From: Pseudanabaena sp. FACHB-1998
GTDB taxonomy: Bacteria > Cyanobacteriota > Cyanobacteriia > Pseudanabaenales > Pseudanabaenaceae
Length of the DNA: 54,085 nt
NCBI RefSeq assembly: GCF_014696355.1
Contig: NZ_JACJQA010000029.1
Coordinates: 1-54,085, forward strand
Direction of reading: 5' to 3'
Below, piece after piece: positions 16,087 to 27,900 of the stretch. The number at the start of each line of letters is the position of its first letter. Position 1 is the first letter of the stretch. A model generated the notes under the pieces. It saw nothing but the letters and a program-made list of their open reading frames with translations. It searched no databases and was not told the DNA's origin. Both the position numbers and the translations under genes were made by a program.

Positions 16087-17178
16087 CTATTCCTCAAATT
16101 GCCAGCGATCTTTAGATGCATCTTCGTCGAAGAAACGCTTAGGGCGTAGAGTTAACGTCACTTTGCCGAGAATTTGGACATTGGGTTGCGCTTCAAACCA
16201 CGCAAACTGGAGATTACCATCTTCCCCAGCGATCGCATAGTAGCTATTTTCATCCCAATCACGTTCGGCGCGATCGACTAATACTAAAACATCCTCAGCG
16301 CGATCGCGAAGGGAGCTAAGTACCTCTTGATTGATGGTCTGCTGCAAAGTATCGGTAGTGCAAGCCACAATCACGCCATCTTCGGCTTGATGCACAACAA
16401 ACCACCCCGGCAGAGTTGCCCAAGTAGCCTCACTAGTGGAATGAACTATCCCAAAAGGAGCAAGTTCCGCTAATTGGGGAACTGCTAGAAACTGCTCAAC
16501 CGATAAGGGCAAATTCCCTGCTACAGGCAAAATGCGCGGAATATTATCTTCACCGTCATAGCGGAAATTAGGAAGACTCGGCGCTTTTTTCTTAGCTGGG
16601 GATGCCATATTCATCAGCAGTTGCTCGATCGCTATTCTGGCTTTTTCGCTATGGGCAAAACGCAAACCTCTCGCAATCAATCTCGTGCGTTCTTGGGGTT
16701 CCAATTTACCTTGAGAGGCTTTGAGAATTTGCAACACCACTGCGTCTCCCGGATGGCGAGTAAATCCTTCGGGCAAATTTGCTGCCAACGAAGCTTCTTT
16801 AAGCGCTTTAACGACATCCTTTGTTTCTAATACATCAAGATTCTTTTCAAGGGCAAAGGTTGCCATAGTCACTCGTTCGGATTGATTAAGTACGCGCAAC
16901 TCATTGAGAATATCACTACCCTTTTGCTCAAAGTGAGCTAACACAATATCTGTAGCTTTTCCTGCTTGGAGACTGGCATAGACTTGAGAGGCAACCACAA
17001 TCTGATTTTGTTGAATTGGTTCAAAGCCAGTATTTTCAAAAATTGCAAGGGAATTCTCTCCCATTTTTTGCAGCATTTGACAAGCAATTCCCCATTGAAC
17101 CCAAGTTCCTTCCTTATGGCGTAAGAGTCTCAATAATCCTTCAGAGTCAGTGGGAAGTGTTTCTACAGGGATTGGCAT
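16087..17178 (-). CDS. raf1: RuBisCO accumulation factor 1 (Raf1)
   Basis: This 363-residue protein matches Raf1, a dimeric chaperone that brings RbcL dimers together into the RuBisCO core. The N-terminal alpha domain shows LLRLLRHKEGTWVQWG and QNQIVVASQVY. The middle has LPEGFTRHPGDA and LIARGLRFAHSEKARIAIE. The C-terminal beta (dimerisation) domain starts near RILPVAGNLPLS and ends in a short acidic tail. The family is limited to cyanobacteria and plastids. It lies downstream of carA on the same strand, separated by a palindrome, and may share its transcript. Confidence 0.9.
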   Translation of the reverse strand: MPIPVETLPTDSEGLLRLLRHKEGTWVQWGIACQMLQKMGENSLAIFENTGFEPIQQNQIVVASQVYASLQAGKATDIVLAHFEQKGSDILNELRVLNQSERVTMATFALEKNLDVLETKDVVKALKEASLAANLPEGFTRHPGDAVVLQILKASQGKLEPQERTRLIARGLRFAHSEKARIAIEQLLMNMASPAKKKAPSLPNFRYDGEDNIPRILPVAGNLPLSVEQFLAVPQLAELAPFGIVHSTSEATWATLPGWFVVHQAEDGVIVACTTDTLQQTINQEVLSSLRDRAEDVLVLVDRAERDWDENSYYAIAGEDGNLQFAWFEAQPNVQILGKVTLTLRPKRFFDEDASKDRWQFEE

Positions 17179-17206
17179 AGTTGTTATAAATTTAATTAAA
17201 ATAAAA

Positions 17207-17243
17207 AGTTAAATAGAGAGTGCTCAGCACTCTCTATTTAACT
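17207..17243. repeat. Perfect palindrome, 17-bp stem, TCA loop, between carA and raf1
   Basis: Arms 17207-17223 and 17227-17243, tip GCTCAGC. One arm includes two bases of the carA stop codon. It lies between two genes read in the same direction. Confidence 0.93.
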
Positions 17244-18402
17244 AAGCAGCGACTTTTTTATGTTCGCGCATGGAGTTTACAAAACGTTCAAATAGATAAT
17301 CAGCATCGTGAGGTCCAGGGCTAGCTTCGGGGTGATATTGCACCGAGAAGATTGGTAGAGTTTTATGCTCCAAGCCTGCAACAGTACGATCATTAAGATT
17401 AATGTGAGTCAACATGGCGGGAGAAGTTTCAAAGGATTCGCCTGTGAGGGCAAAGCCATGATTTTGACTGGTGATTTCCACACGGCGATCGGCATTCTCA
17501 GCTTGGTTTTGGGCGGGTTGATTAAGTCCACGATGACCAAACTTAAGTTTGAAGGTATCACCACCCATTGATAAGCCCAGAATCTGATGCCCTAAGCAAA
17601 TACCAAACATGGGCTTATCAGAAGCTAACAAAGCCTTAGCAGTGTCGATACCTTGAGTAACAGCCGCAGGATCTCCCGGCCCGTTAGAAAGGAAGATGCC
17701 ATCGGGGTTGTAGGAAAGGATTTTTTCGGCAGGAGTGTCGGCAGGTACAACGATGACGCGGCAGCCATAGCTGGCAAGACGACGTAAAATATTCCGCTTT
17801 ACGCCAAAGTCGATCGCTACAACGGTCAGTGCTTCACCTGTTAATTGGGCTGGTTCCACAAATTCCCATTCTGAAATGGTTTTTTCCGTCCATTCATAGA
17901 TGCGATCGGTGGATGCTTCTTGTGCTAGGTTTTGACCTTGCATCGAGGGAGCCGCCTTAACCTTCGCAAGCAGGACTTCAGGATCGAGAATTTCCGTAGA
18001 AATGCCACCATTCATGGCTCCAAGCGATCGCAATTTGCGAGTCAAAGCGCGAGTATCAATCCCTGCAATGCCCACGACATTATGTGCCTTGAGATAGTCG
18101 GGTAAGGACTGACGCGATCGCCAGTTGCTAGGTAAAGCCGTAATGTTACGGGCAATTACGCCGCGCACCTGTGGGCGATCAGACTCATCATCTTCAGGAG
18201 TTACGCCTGTATTACCAAGTTCGGGACAGGTGAAAGTAACAATTTGACCTCGGTAGCTGGGATCGGTCATTACCTCTTGGTAGCCAGTCATACCCGTATT
18301 AAATACCACTTCGCCGATCGCGGTTCCAGACGCGCCAAAGGCATAGCCTCGGTAACAAGTACCATCCGCCAAGACCAAAATCGCTGCTTGCTTTGTTGCC
18401 AT
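17242..18402 (-). CDS. carA: Carbamoyl-phosphate synthase small subunit
   Basis: This 386-residue protein is the glutaminase subunit that supplies ammonia to CarB for arginine and pyrimidine synthesis. The N-terminal CPSase small-chain domain has [12 protein letters not shown] and [15 protein letters not shown]. The C-terminal class I amidotransferase domain carries the nucleophile cysteine in GICLGHQ and the His-x-Glu of [11 protein letters not shown]. Length is normal. carB is not in the window, as is common in cyanobacteria. The ATG start fits the family ([15 protein letters not shown]). Confidence 0.96.
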   Translation of the reverse strand: MATKQAAILVLADGTCYRGYAFGASGTAIGEVVFNTGMTGYQEVMTDPSYRGQIVTFTCPELGNTGVTPEDDESDRPQVRGVIARNITALPSNWRSRQSLPDYLKAHNVVGIAGIDTRALTRKLRSLGAMNGGISTEILDPEVLLAKVKAAPSMQGQNLAQEASTDRIYEWTEKTISEWEFVEPAQLTGEALTVVAIDFGVKRNILRRLASYGCRVIVVPADTPAEKILSYNPDGIFLSNGPGDPAAVTQGIDTAKALLASDKPMFGICLGHQILGLSMGGDTFKLKFGHRGLNQPAQNQAENADRRVEITSQNHGFALTGESFETSPAMLTHINLNDRTVAGLEHKTLPIFSVQYHPEASPGPHDADYLFERFVNSMREHKKVAA

Positions 18403-18468
18403 ATCTTCAAATATTCGTGCGTTAGATATCCATTGTGGACACTAGCGATCATTCTAAACGTTATCTAG

Positions 18469-18523
18469 GTAACAAGATCAAAAAGAAGGCTCGCGTTGCG
18501 AGCCTTCTTTTTGATCTTGTTAC
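18469..18523. repeat. Perfect palindrome, 26-bp stem, GTT loop
   Basis: Arms 18469-18494 and 18498-18523, tip GCGTTGC. It is downstream of the VOC gene and upstream of carA, both on the minus strand. Confidence 0.97.
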
Positions 18524-18540
18524 TTGCATGATTGTGGAGA

Positions 18541-19059
18541 TTAACTGACTACTTCAGCAATTTCAATTACTTGACCATCGGGATCTTTAACTAAAAAGTT
18601 AAGGGGCTTTTCACTACGAACTTTGTGCTTGATGCCCTTGATCTGAATCTGTAGGAGCAGTTGTTCCACACAATCACGGTTAAAGCAAATATGTCGCCCT
18701 CGGTTACTATCGGTGGCGTTTGCCCCGGGAACTATGTGTAGTTGTACATTTTTCTTTAGCTGATACCATGCACCTTCCATGTCTGCGGAATATTTGGATT
18801 TAGCAGTTCGTGCCGTAGCAGGAATATAAATCGGATCAGCAGGTGCGCCCATGCCGTATTCATAGCCATAGTAGTAATGTAGCGGCACATCGGCGATCGG
18901 CAGTTTTAATTCGCCTTCATAAAAATATCGCGCTTGATCGAGGTTAGAAACCATGATCGTATGTACTTTTGGTGCGCTGGTGAGGAACATCCACATCGCA
19001 ACAGCATATGCACCAAGCAACATAACCATGATGCCTTGAGTAGAAAACAGTGACTCCAT
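18541..19059 (-). CDS. VOC-superfamily (glyoxalase-like) protein with N-terminal membrane helix
   Basis: This 172-residue protein has one hydrophobic helix at residues 9-28, then a vicinal-oxygen-chelate domain. That domain shows HTIMVSNLDQARYFYEGELKLPI at its start and the closing strand FLVKDPDGQVIEIAE with a typical metal-binding Glu. The HICFN strand may supply a further ligand. It resembles glyoxalase/dioxygenase/bleomycin-resistance folds, but the reaction is unknown. A membrane-tethered VOC protein is a pattern I associate with cyanobacteria. It diverges from rpoB. Confidence 0.8.
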   Translation of the reverse strand: MESLFSTQGIMVMLLGAYAVAMWMFLTSAPKVHTIMVSNLDQARYFYEGELKLPIADVPLHYYYGYEYGMGAPADPIYIPATARTAKSKYSADMEGAWYQLKKNVQLHIVPGANATDSNRGRHICFNRDCVEQLLLQIQIKGIKHKVRSEKPLNFLVKDPDGQVIEIAEVVS

Positions 19060-19155
19060 CGTAAAGCAACTACATATTTAAGAGACTTAGCTTTTTAGTT
19101 TAACGCAAGTGTCATAGCTTTAAGTGACAAACTACACGATCTCCGAGATTCTCGT

Positions 19156-19214
19156 TACGCAAATAGTTTTTTAAAAGTTCGCCTACGGCGAACTTTTAAA
19201 AAACTATTTGCGTA
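19156..19214. repeat. Perfect palindrome, 28-bp stem, TAC loop
   Basis: Arms 19156-19183 and 19187-19214. The tip is CCTACGG, one of two exceptions to the GC-NNN-GC rule. It lies between divergent genes, about 80 bp upstream of the rpoB -35 box. Confidence 0.97.
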
Positions 19215-19295
19215 GTTTCTAGAATAAGGGTGCTGGAAGCACCAAAATTGTTTTCATAGTGAGAATTGTGGATTCAGACAATTATTAACTACCCC

Positions 19296-19325
19296 TTGAC
19301 ATTTAAAGCTCATATACGTTAGAGT
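19296..19325 (+). promoter_or_regulatory. Likely rpoB operon promoter
   Basis: A consensus -35 TTGACA at 19296-19301 is followed after 18 bases by TAGAGT at 19320-19325, a fair -10. It lies 68 bp upstream of the rpoB ATG. The match is by eye only. Confidence 0.55.
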
Positions 19326-19392
19326 TATGTGCTTATGTCTAGAATTAAAGATAGACATATACTCCGCCCACTAAAACTGCAGTCATTAGTGC

Positions 19393-22300
19393 ATGAATAA
19401 GCCTACTCTTGTTACTCCTGCCTTCGTTCTACCAGATCTTGTAGAAATCCAGCGGGAGAGTTTTCGATGGTTCCTAGAAGAAGGACTTATTGAAGAGCTT
19501 GAGAGTTTCTCACCGATTACAGATTATACGGGCAAAATGGAACTCCATTTCATTGCCAAAGATTATAAGCTCAAGCGTCCAAAATATAGTGTTGATGAGT
19601 CCAAACGTCGGGATGCCACCTATGCCGTACAGATGTACGTTCCCACAAGGCTCATTAATAAAGAAACAGGAGAAATAAAAGAACAAGAAGTTTTCATTGG
19701 CGATCTGCCTCTGATGACAGATCGTGGAACCTTTATTATCAACGGCGCTGAGCGAGTCATCGTCAATCAGATTGTCCGTAGTCCTGGGGTTTATTATAAA
19801 CAAGAAATCGATAAGAATGGTCGTCGTACCTACAACGCCAGCCTCATTCCTAACCGAGGCGCGTGGCTGAAGTTTGAAACTGACAAGAATGATCTTGTAT
19901 GGGTACGCATTGACAAAACTCGTAAACTTTCCGCACAGGTACTGCTCAAAGCGATCGGCTTAAGTGATGCCGAAATTCTGGATGCGCTCACTCACCGTGA
20001 GTACTTCCAAAAAACCATTGATAAAGAAGGTCAATTTGACGAAGATGAAGCACTCAAAGAGCTTTATCGTAAGCTGCGTCCAGGCGAGCCACCCACAGAG
20101 TCGGGTGGGCGTGAACTATTGCGATCGCGCTTTTTTGATCCCAAACGTTATGACCTCGGTAAAGTAGGACGTTACAAGCTCAACAAAAAGTTGCGTTTGA
20201 ACACACCTGATACCACCAGAGTATTAACCGAAAAAGATATTCTCACTGCGATTAACTACTTGATCAACCTCAAGTTTGACATAGGTGAAATCGATGATAT
20301 TGACCACTTAGGCAACCGTCGCGTGCGTTCCGTCGGCGAATTGCTGCAAAACCAAGTCCGTGTTGGGCTGAACCGTCTGGAAAGAATCATTCGTGAACGG
20401 ATGACAGTTTCGGATGTAGATGCTCTCACTCCTGCCTCTTTGGTCAACCCTAAGCCGTTAGTTGCCGCAATCAAGGAATTCTTTGGTTCCAGCCAACTGT
20501 CGCAGTTTATGGATCAAACCAATCCTCTGGCTGAGTTAACTCACAAACGTCGTCTTAGCGCCCTTGGTCCAGGGGGGCTGACTCGTGAACGCGCAGGCTT
20601 CGCAGTGCGTGATATTCACCCTAGTCACTACGGTCGCATCTGCCCCATCGAAACACCTGAAGGACCTAACGCTGGTCTGATTGGTTCTTTGGCAACCCAC
20701 GCTCGTGTAAATCAATACGGCTTCATCGAAACTCCTTATTACGCCGTCGAAAATGGCAAGGTTCTTAAGAACGAAGAACCTGTCTACATGACCGCCGATG
20801 AAGAAGATGAATTCCGCGTAGCTCCTGGTGACGTAGCCACTAACGATGAAGGCTATATTTTTAGCGAAATTGTCCCAATTCGTTATCGTCAAGAATGGGG
20901 TACGGCTTCTCCTGAAGAAATCGATTATGTCGCGGTTTCACCCGTACAGATCATCTCCGTAGCAACATCGCTGATTCCTTTCCTTGAGCATGATGATGCT
21001 AACCGCGCCCTGATGGGATCGAACATGCAACGTCAAGCCGTTCCTCTCTTGCGTCCTGAGCGGCCTCTCGTTGGTACTGGACTGGAAGCTCAAGCTGCAC
21101 GGGACTCAGGGATGGTAATCGTCTCGCGAGTTACAGGCGAAGTTTCCTATGTATCCGCCGATGAAATTCGCGTCAAGGCTGATGATACAGGTCTAGAAAG
21201 CATCTACCGTCTGCAAAAGTATCAGCGTTCCAACCAAGACACCTGCTTAAATCAGCGTCCTCTGGTATGGGTTGGCGATACTGTCGTAGCGGGACAAGTG
21301 CTTGCTGATGGTTCAGCGACTGAAGGTGGTGAAATTGCCCTTGGTCAGAACATTCTGGTCGCTTATATGCCTTGGGAAGGCTACAACTATGAAGACGCAA
21401 TTCTGATTAATGAGCGTCTGGTAATTGATGATGTTTACACTTCGATTCACGTTGAGAAATACGAAATTGAAGCTAGACAAACCAAACTTGGTCCCGAAGA
21501 AATCACTCGCGAAATTCCTAACGTTGGTGAAGATTCTCTGCGGAACCTTGATGAACAAGGCATTATCCGCATTGGTGCTTGGGTAAGTTCTGGAGAAATT
21601 CTTGTTGGAAAGGTTACTCCTAAGGGTGAATCCGATCAACCTCCTGAAGAAAAACTCCTCAGAGCAATCTTTGGTGAAAAGGCGCGTGATGTACGAGATA
21701 ACTCTTTGCGCGTACCTAACGGTGAAAAAGGTCGAGTCGTTGATGTGCGCGTATTTACTCGCGAACAAGGCGATGAGTTACCTCCTGGGGCAAACATGGT
21801 CGTCCGTGTCTATGTTGCTCAAAAGCGCAAGATTCAAGTCGGCGACAAGATGGCAGGTCGTCACGGAAATAAGGGCATTATTTCGCGAATTTTGCCGAAG
21901 GAAGATATGCCTTTCTTGCCCGACGGCACTCCCCTTGACATCGTCTTGAATCCTCTAGGTGTACCTTCTCGGATGAATGTCGGACAGGTATTTGAATGCT
22001 TGCTCGGTTGGGCTGCCGAAAACTTGAATGCTCGCTTTAAGATTGTACCTTTCGATGAAATGTACGGTGAAGAAGCGTCTCGAGAATTGGTACATGGTCA
22101 GCTAGAACACGCTCGCAAACATACTGGCAAGGATTGGATCTTCAACGATGGATTCCCCGGTAAATTGACCGTCTATGACGGACGCACTGGTGAACCCTTT
22201 GATCAACCTGTAACCGTTGGTAAGGCATACATGCTGAAACTAGTTCACCTTGTTGATGACAAAATCCATGCGCGATCAACGGGTCCTTACTCTCTGGTTA

Positions 22301-22695
22301 CGCAGCAGCCCCTCGGTGGTAAAGCCCAGCAAGGTGGTCAGCGATTCGGAGAAATGGAAGTATGGGCTTTAGAAGCCTTCGGTGCTGCCTATATTCTCCA
22401 AGAACTTCTCACAGTCAAGTCTGATGATATGACAGGACGTAATGAGGCTCTGAATGCGATCGTTAAAGGTCATGCCATTCCTCGCCCTGGTACGCCTGAA
22501 TCCTTTAAGGTATTGGTACGCGAACTACAATCTCTCTGCTTGGATGTGTCAGTACACAAGCTCTCTGAGGATGGTAGCAACCAAGATACCGAAGTTGATC
22601 TAATGGTGGATGTTGGCTCTCGCCGCACCCCTAGTCGTCCAACCTACGAGTCTATTTATAGAGGCGACATTAACTTTGATGAGGATGATGACTAA
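19393..22695 (+). CDS. rpoB: RNA polymerase subunit beta
   Basis: This 1100-residue protein is the beta subunit of RNA polymerase. The N-terminus ([20 protein letters not shown]) is typical of cyanobacteria and plastids. The fork and rifampicin region appear at [30 protein letters not shown], written here in two parts. The C-terminal clamp region has [10 protein letters not shown] and [13 protein letters not shown]. It heads the rpoB-rpoC1-rpoC2 operon. A consensus promoter lies 68 bp upstream, and no palindrome lies between promoter and start. Codon use is regular, as expected for a highly expressed gene. Confidence 0.98.
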   Translation: MNKPTLVTPAFVLPDLVEIQRESFRWFLEEGLIEELESFSPITDYTGKMELHFIAKDYKLKRPKYSVDESKRRDATYAVQMYVPTRLINKETGEIKEQEVFIGDLPLMTDRGTFIINGAERVIVNQIVRSPGVYYKQEIDKNGRRTYNASLIPNRGAWLKFETDKNDLVWVRIDKTRKLSAQVLLKAIGLSDAEILDALTHREYFQKTIDKEGQFDEDEALKELYRKLRPGEPPTESGGRELLRSRFFDPKRYDLGKVGRYKLNKKLRLNTPDTTRVLTEKDILTAINYLINLKFDIGEIDDIDHLGNRRVRSVGELLQNQVRVGLNRLERIIRERMTVSDVDALTPASLVNPKPLVAAIKEFFGSSQLSQFMDQTNPLAELTHKRRLSALGPGGLTRERAGFAVRDIHPSHYGRICPIETPEGPNAGLIGSLATHARVNQYGFIETPYYAVENGKVLKNEEPVYMTADEEDEFRVAPGDVATNDEGYIFSEIVPIRYRQEWGTASPEEIDYVAVSPVQIISVATSLIPFLEHDDANRALMGSNMQRQAVPLLRPERPLVGTGLEAQAARDSGMVIVSRVTGEVSYVSADEIRVKADDTGLESIYRLQKYQRSNQDTCLNQRPLVWVGDTVVAGQVLADGSATEGGEIALGQNILVAYMPWEGYNYEDAILINERLVIDDVYTSIHVEKYEIEARQTKLGPEEITREIPNVGEDSLRNLDEQGIIRIGAWVSSGEILVGKVTPKGESDQPPEEKLLRAIFGEKARDVRDNSLRVPNGEKGRVVDVRVFTREQGDELPPGANMVVRVYVAQKRKIQVGDKMAGRHGNKGIISRILPKEDMPFLPDGTPLDIVLNPLGVPSRMNVGQVFECLLGWAAENLNARFKIVPFDEMYGEEASRELVHGQLEHARKHTGKDWIFNDGFPGKLTVYDGRTGEPFDQPVTVGKAYMLKLVHLVDDKIHARSTGPYSLVTQQPLGGKAQQGGQRFGEMEVWALEAFGAAYILQELLTVKSDDMTGRNEALNAIVKGHAIPRPGTPESFKVLVRELQSLCLDVSVHKLSEDGSNQDTEVDLMVDVGSRRTPSRPTYESIYRGDINFDEDDD

Positions 22696-22700
22696 TCCCT

Positions 22701-22731
22701 AAGATGAGCGTCGCTAAGCGACGCTCATCTT
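22701..22731. repeat. Perfect palindrome, 14-bp stem, TAA loop, inside the rpo operon
   Basis: Arms 22701-22714 and 22718-22731, tip GCTAAGC, five bases after the rpoB stop. No T-run follows, so read-through to rpoC1 is expected. Confidence 0.95.
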
Positions 22732-22803
22732 CATCTCTGAAATTTTTATCGATTAAGTAAGCAATCAATTAGCACGCATTCAAAATTAAGGACGTTGTAA
22801 CGT

Positions 22804-24840
22804 ATGGCGAAAGTGGAACAGCGATTTGACTATGTCAAGATTGGCTTGGCATCACCCGATCGCATTCGTAAATGGGGCGAACGTGTTCTACCAAATGGCA
22901 GTTTGGTTGGTGAAGTCACAAAACCTGAAACAATTAATTACCGCACACTCAAGCCAGAAATGGATGGCTTATTTTGTGAGCGGATTTTTGGTCCTGCAAA
23001 GGATTGGGAATGCCATTGTGGTAAATATAAGCGTGTGCGTCATCGTGGTATTGTTTGCGAACGCTGCGGTGTAGAAGTTACGGAGTCGCGAGTACGCCGT
23101 CATCGCATGGGCTTTATTAAGCTCGCCGCTTCAGTTACCCATGTGTGGTATCTCAAGGGTATTCCTAGCTATATGGCGACCCTCCTTGATATGCCTTTAC
23201 GTGATGTGGAGCAAATTGTCTACTTTAATGCCTACGTTGTCCTCAATCCTGGAATTGAAACTGAGGTAGATGGGGTTGTTGTATCCGTCAATAGCCGTGA
23301 AATTCGGATTCGGGGCATTGATGGCGTAGAACGCGCTCACTTGCTGCATCCAAAGCATTTACCATCGGTTCAGGAGAATCAAGTGGTTGAAGCTGGGGAG
23401 GCGATCGCTACGGCTTACAATCTCTCTTACAAACAGCTATTGACTGAAGATCAATGGATTGATCTTGAAGATCAAATCTATGCTGAAGATCCTGTCTTAG
23501 ATGGTATTGAAGTTGGTATTGGCGCTGAAGCGATTAAGCAGTTATTACAAAATATTAATCTTGAGAAAGAAGCTGAGCGTCTTCGTACCGATATTGAGAA
23601 TTCCAAGGGTCAAAAACGCGCCAAATTAATCAAGCGTTTACGCGTGGTTGATAATTTTGTGGCGACTGGTTCTAAGCCGGACTGGATGGTACTAGATGTC
23701 ATTCCTGTGATTCCGCCTGACTTGCGCCCAATGGTGCAGTTAGATGGTGGTCGTTTTGCCACCAGCGACTTGAATGATCTTTATCGTCGCGTGATCAATC
23801 GTAATAACCGTCTGGCACGTTTACAAGAAATTCTCGCTCCTGAAATTATCGTCCGTAATGAAAAACGGATGTTGCAAGAGGCTGTTGATGCGTTGATCGA
23901 TAACGGTCGCCGTGGTCGGACAGTGGTGGGCGCAAATAATCGTCCCCTCAAGTCTCTCTCCGATATTATCGAAGGTAAGCAAGGTCGTTTCCGTCAAAAC
24001 TTGCTCGGTAAACGGGTTGACTATTCGGGACGTTCGGTTATCGTCGTTGGTCCCAATCTCAAGATTCACCAATGTGGTTTGCCTAAGGAAATGGCGATCG
24101 AGCTATTCCAGCCCTTTGTAATTCATCGCCTGATCAAAACAGGTTTGGTGAATAACATCAAAGCTGCCAAGAAGCTGATTCAGCGTAATGATCCAGCCGT
24201 TTGGGACGTACTAGAGGATGTGATCCGCGAACACCCCGTCATGCTGAACCGCGCTCCGACGCTTCACCGTTTAGGTATTCAAGCCTTTGAACCCTTGCTA
24301 GTTAGTGGTCGTGCCATTCAATTACATCCCCTTGTTTGTCCTGCCTTTAACGCCGACTTTGACGGTGACCAAATGGCGGTTCACGTTCCGCTATCCATTG
24401 AGGCTCAGGCGGAGGCACGTCTGTTGATGTTGGCTTCTAACAACATCCTTTCCCCTGCCACAGGTCGTCCGATTGTCACACCTAGCCAAGATATGGTTTT
24501 AGGCTGTTACTATCTCACTACCGAAAATCCCTATACCCAAAGGGGTGAAGGACGTTACTTCGCCAATTTCAATGATGTGGTGATGGCTTACGAACAGAAG
24601 GAAATTGATATCCATTCCAGTGTATGGGTTCGTTTTGAGGGTCTCATTGAAGGTCAGGGCGAAGAGAAGGACAGCGAAGAACCTAAGGTTACGGTTTTAG
24701 AGGATGGTACTAAAGTTAAAGAATTTCCATTCCGCCGTATTCGCGAAGATGCTGAAGGTGGCTTGATTTCGCAGTATGTCAAAACTACTCCTGGGCGCGT
24801 AATTTTCAATCAGGCAATTTACGCATCACTGGCTAGCTAA
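22804..24840 (+). CDS. rpoC1: RNA polymerase subunit gamma (RpoC1)
   Basis: This 678-residue protein is the N-terminal half of the split beta-prime subunit, a cyanobacterial and plastid trait. The zinc-ribbon cysteines lie in [10 protein letters not shown] and CERCGVEV (about 69-92). The catalytic magnesium loop NADFDGDQM is near residue 516. The rudder and bridge-adjacent region [15 protein letters not shown] is present. It is 108 bp after rpoB with a 14-bp palindrome in between, and 86 bp before rpoC2 with another. It is a little longer than most RpoC1 proteins I recall, with an acidic insert near residues 615-635. Confidence 0.98.
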   Translation: MAKVEQRFDYVKIGLASPDRIRKWGERVLPNGSLVGEVTKPETINYRTLKPEMDGLFCERIFGPAKDWECHCGKYKRVRHRGIVCERCGVEVTESRVRRHRMGFIKLAASVTHVWYLKGIPSYMATLLDMPLRDVEQIVYFNAYVVLNPGIETEVDGVVVSVNSREIRIRGIDGVERAHLLHPKHLPSVQENQVVEAGEAIATAYNLSYKQLLTEDQWIDLEDQIYAEDPVLDGIEVGIGAEAIKQLLQNINLEKEAERLRTDIENSKGQKRAKLIKRLRVVDNFVATGSKPDWMVLDVIPVIPPDLRPMVQLDGGRFATSDLNDLYRRVINRNNRLARLQEILAPEIIVRNEKRMLQEAVDALIDNGRRGRTVVGANNRPLKSLSDIIEGKQGRFRQNLLGKRVDYSGRSVIVVGPNLKIHQCGLPKEMAIELFQPFVIHRLIKTGLVNNIKAAKKLIQRNDPAVWDVLEDVIREHPVMLNRAPTLHRLGIQAFEPLLVSGRAIQLHPLVCPAFNADFDGDQMAVHVPLSIEAQAEARLLMLASNNILSPATGRPIVTPSQDMVLGCYYLTTENPYTQRGEGRYFANFNDVVMAYEQKEIDIHSSVWVRFEGLIEGQGEEKDSEEPKVTVLEDGTKVKEFPFRRIREDAEGGLISQYVKTTPGRVIFNQAIYASLAS

Positions 24841-24844
24841 ATGT

Positions 24845-24877
24845 TATGAAAAACAGTGCTTGGCACTGTTTTTCATA
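24845..24877. repeat. Perfect palindrome, 15-bp stem, TTG loop, inside the rpo operon
   Basis: Arms 24845-24859 and 24863-24877, tip GCTTGGC, five bases after the rpoC1 stop. It is the second intra-operon palindrome, at the same distance from the stop as the first. Confidence 0.95.
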
Positions 24878-24926
24878 CAGCATAAAAATTTGAACTAATT
24901 ACAAGATTATTTAATAGCTTAATACC

Positions 24927-27900
24927 ATGGCAGATTTCACGATTAGCAACACGGATTCGCCTGAAGAAAAGAAGCCTCAACGCTTTATTAATCGCACCAT
25001 TGACAAAGGACAATTAAAAAAGCTGATTGCTTGGGCTTTTACTCATTATGGAACTACTAGCGCTGCCAATGTTGCTGACCAACTGAAGGCGCTAGGTTTT
25101 CGCTATGCAACTCAGGCTGGGATATCAATTAGTATTGATGACTTGCAAGTACCTGCTAGTAAGAAAGCATTGCTAGCGGCGGCGGAACAAGAGATTGAAG
25201 AAACCGCTAACCGTTATGTCCGAGGCGAGATTACAGAAGTAGAACGGTTCCAAAAGGTAATTGATACATGGAACGTGGCTAACGAAAATCTCAAGGATGA
25301 GGTGGTGAAAAACTTTAAGAGTAATAACCCTCTTAACTCCGTCTACATGATGGCGTTCTCGGGAGCGCGGGGTAACATTTCGCAGGTGCGTCAGCTAGTC
25401 GGTATGCGTGGTTTGATGGCAGATCCTCAAGGGGAAATCATCGATTTACCTATTAAAACTAACTTCCGTGAAGGTCTGACTGTTACCGAGTACATCATTT
25501 CCTCTTACGGTGCGCGGAAAGGACTAGTAGATACGGCGCTCAGAACGGCTGACTCTGGATACCTCACCCGTCGTCTGGTAGACGTATCGCAGGATGTGAT
25601 CGTTCGGGAAAATGATTGCGGTACTACTCGCGGCATTAGACTCAAGGCGATGCGTGATGGCGAAAAGACTTTAATTAAGCTGTCCGATCGCCTATTTGGT
25701 CGTGTCGCTGCTGAAGATATTGTCGATCCGAAAACGGGCGAAGTGATCGTCATGCGTAACCAAGAGATTTCGGAAGATCTTTCCTTGGCGGCGCAAAAAG
25801 CTGGCGTTGAAGAAGTCTGTGTTCGTTCCGCCTTTACCTGTGAATCGACGCGATCAGTTTGTCAGATGTGCTATGGCTGGAGCTTGGCTCATGCTGAATT
25901 AGTAGACATTGGTGAAGCCGTCGGAATTATTGCCGCGCAGTCCATTGGTGAACCTGGTACACAGCTAACCATGCGTACCTTCCACACGGGTGGTGTATTT
26001 ACAGGAGAAGTTGCTGAACAACAACGCGCCCCCCATGATGGTGTGGTTAAGTACAGCAAGAAGCTGAAAGTTCGCCCTATGCGTACTCGTCATGGTGAAG
26101 ATGCGTTCATCGTCGAATCTAATGGTGATTTCACCCTTGAAAGTTCTGAAGGTAAGCGCGTTTATGCCGTTACCCAAGGTTCGACTTTATTGGTAAGTGA
26201 TGGACAGAAGGTCACTCCAAATCAATTAATGGCTGAGGTGTCGGTCACAGGTAAGACTTCCCGTAAGACTACGGAGAAAGCAACCAAGGCGCTCAATACT
26301 GGGTTGGCTGGTGAAGTTCTTTTCTCGGATCTAGCGATCGAAGAGAAGAAAGACCGTCAAGGAAACACTAGTTATGTCGCTCGTGGTGAAAAAGGTCGGG
26401 TTTGGGTCTTAGCGGGTGAAGTGTATAACTTGCCCCCTGGTGCTGAGCCAACTGTGAAGAATGAATCTCAAGTCCATGAAGGTGATGTTTTAGCGGAAAC
26501 CCGTTTGATCACTGAGCATGGTGGTGTGGTGCGTCTGAGTGAAGAAGATAGTCGCCATAACCGTGAAGTGGAAATTATTACCGCTTCTGTGGTTCTTGAT
26601 CAGGCGATCGTTAAGGAAGAGAGCTATCAAGGACGCGAGCATTATGTTCTCGAAACCCAAGGTGGTCAAAGCTTCTCCCTCAAGGCTTCCCCCGGAACTA
26701 AGCTGACGAATAATCAGGTGGTTGCGGAACTAATTGACGATACTTATCACACGAAGAGTGGCGGTATCATCAAGTTTGCGGGTGTGGAAGTTGCTAAGCG
26801 CAGTAAAGGCAAACAGGGCTATGAGGTCGTCAAGGGCGGTACTTTGCTCTGGGTTCCTGAAGAAACCCATGAAGTCAACAAGGATGCTTCGTTGTTAATG
26901 GTGGAAGAAAACCAGTTCATCGAAGCTGGTACTGAAGTTGTTAAGGATATCTTCAGCCAAACGGCAGGCGTTGTGGAAGTATTCCAAAAGAACGATATTT
27001 TGCGCGAAATCGTGATCAAACCAGGGGATTTACACTTGGTGGATGATCCTCAAACGGCGATGCAAAAGAATGGTTCTTTGGCTTACCCTGGCACAGAAAT
27101 CATGCCCGGTTTGACCTCGCCTGAGTTGCGTTATGTGGAATATCTAGACTCGACTGAAGGTCCCGCGTTGCTGTTGCGTCCTGTGGAAGAGTACCAAGTC
27201 CCTGATGTGCCTACGGTTCCTAGCCAAGAGTCGGTTAACCAAGAAGGTCGTTCCATTGGTTTACGCGCTGTGCAACGGATTCCTTATAAGGATGGCGATC
27301 GCGTTAAAGCGATTGATAGCGTTGAGCTACTCAAAACCCAATTGTTGTTAGAAGTTGATACCGACGCGCCCCAATTGGCCGCCGATATCGAGTTTATTCC
27401 CAACGACAAAGACCCCGGTAGCTTGCGTTTACAACTGGTAATTCTGGAATCCCTTGTGATTCGTCAAGACACCTCTGGCGATCCTGCCCATAGCAACTCG
27501 CGGACTCGTCTGCTGGTAAACGATGGCGATCGCATTGACCCTGGTGCAGTTGTGGCTCGTACCGAAATCCTGTGTAAACGTGCAGGACAAATTCGTGGTA
27601 TTCGCCAAGGCTCGGAAGTAGTCCGCCGCTTACTCGTAGTCACTGAAGCCGATTGCATCACTACCGATTGTCCAAATCCTAGTGTGAAATCTGGCGATCT
27701 TTTAAGAGCAGGTGACGAAATTGGGGCAGGCGTAATTACGGAAGAATCAGGTCAAGTCCTCAAAGTGGAAGATGGCAAGGTCGTTTTCCGTATTGGTCGT
27801 CCTTACCTCGTCTCTCCTGGAGCCTTGCTGCAAATCCATGATGCTGACCTTGTACAACGGGGTGACAACATCGCGCTACTAGTATTTGAGCGTGCAAAAA

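Larger units (their letters stand above)
19060..19392. other. Divergent VOC-rpoB spacer
   Basis: This 333-bp spacer holds the 28-bp palindrome at 19156-19214, the rpoB promoter candidate at 19296-19325, and a leader of about 60 bases. No gene is seen. Confidence 0.7.

Noticed and set aside
19510-21768. Several antisense open frames within rpoB
   Set aside because: They are mirror frames of a strongly conserved gene, with no start signals or family resemblance.
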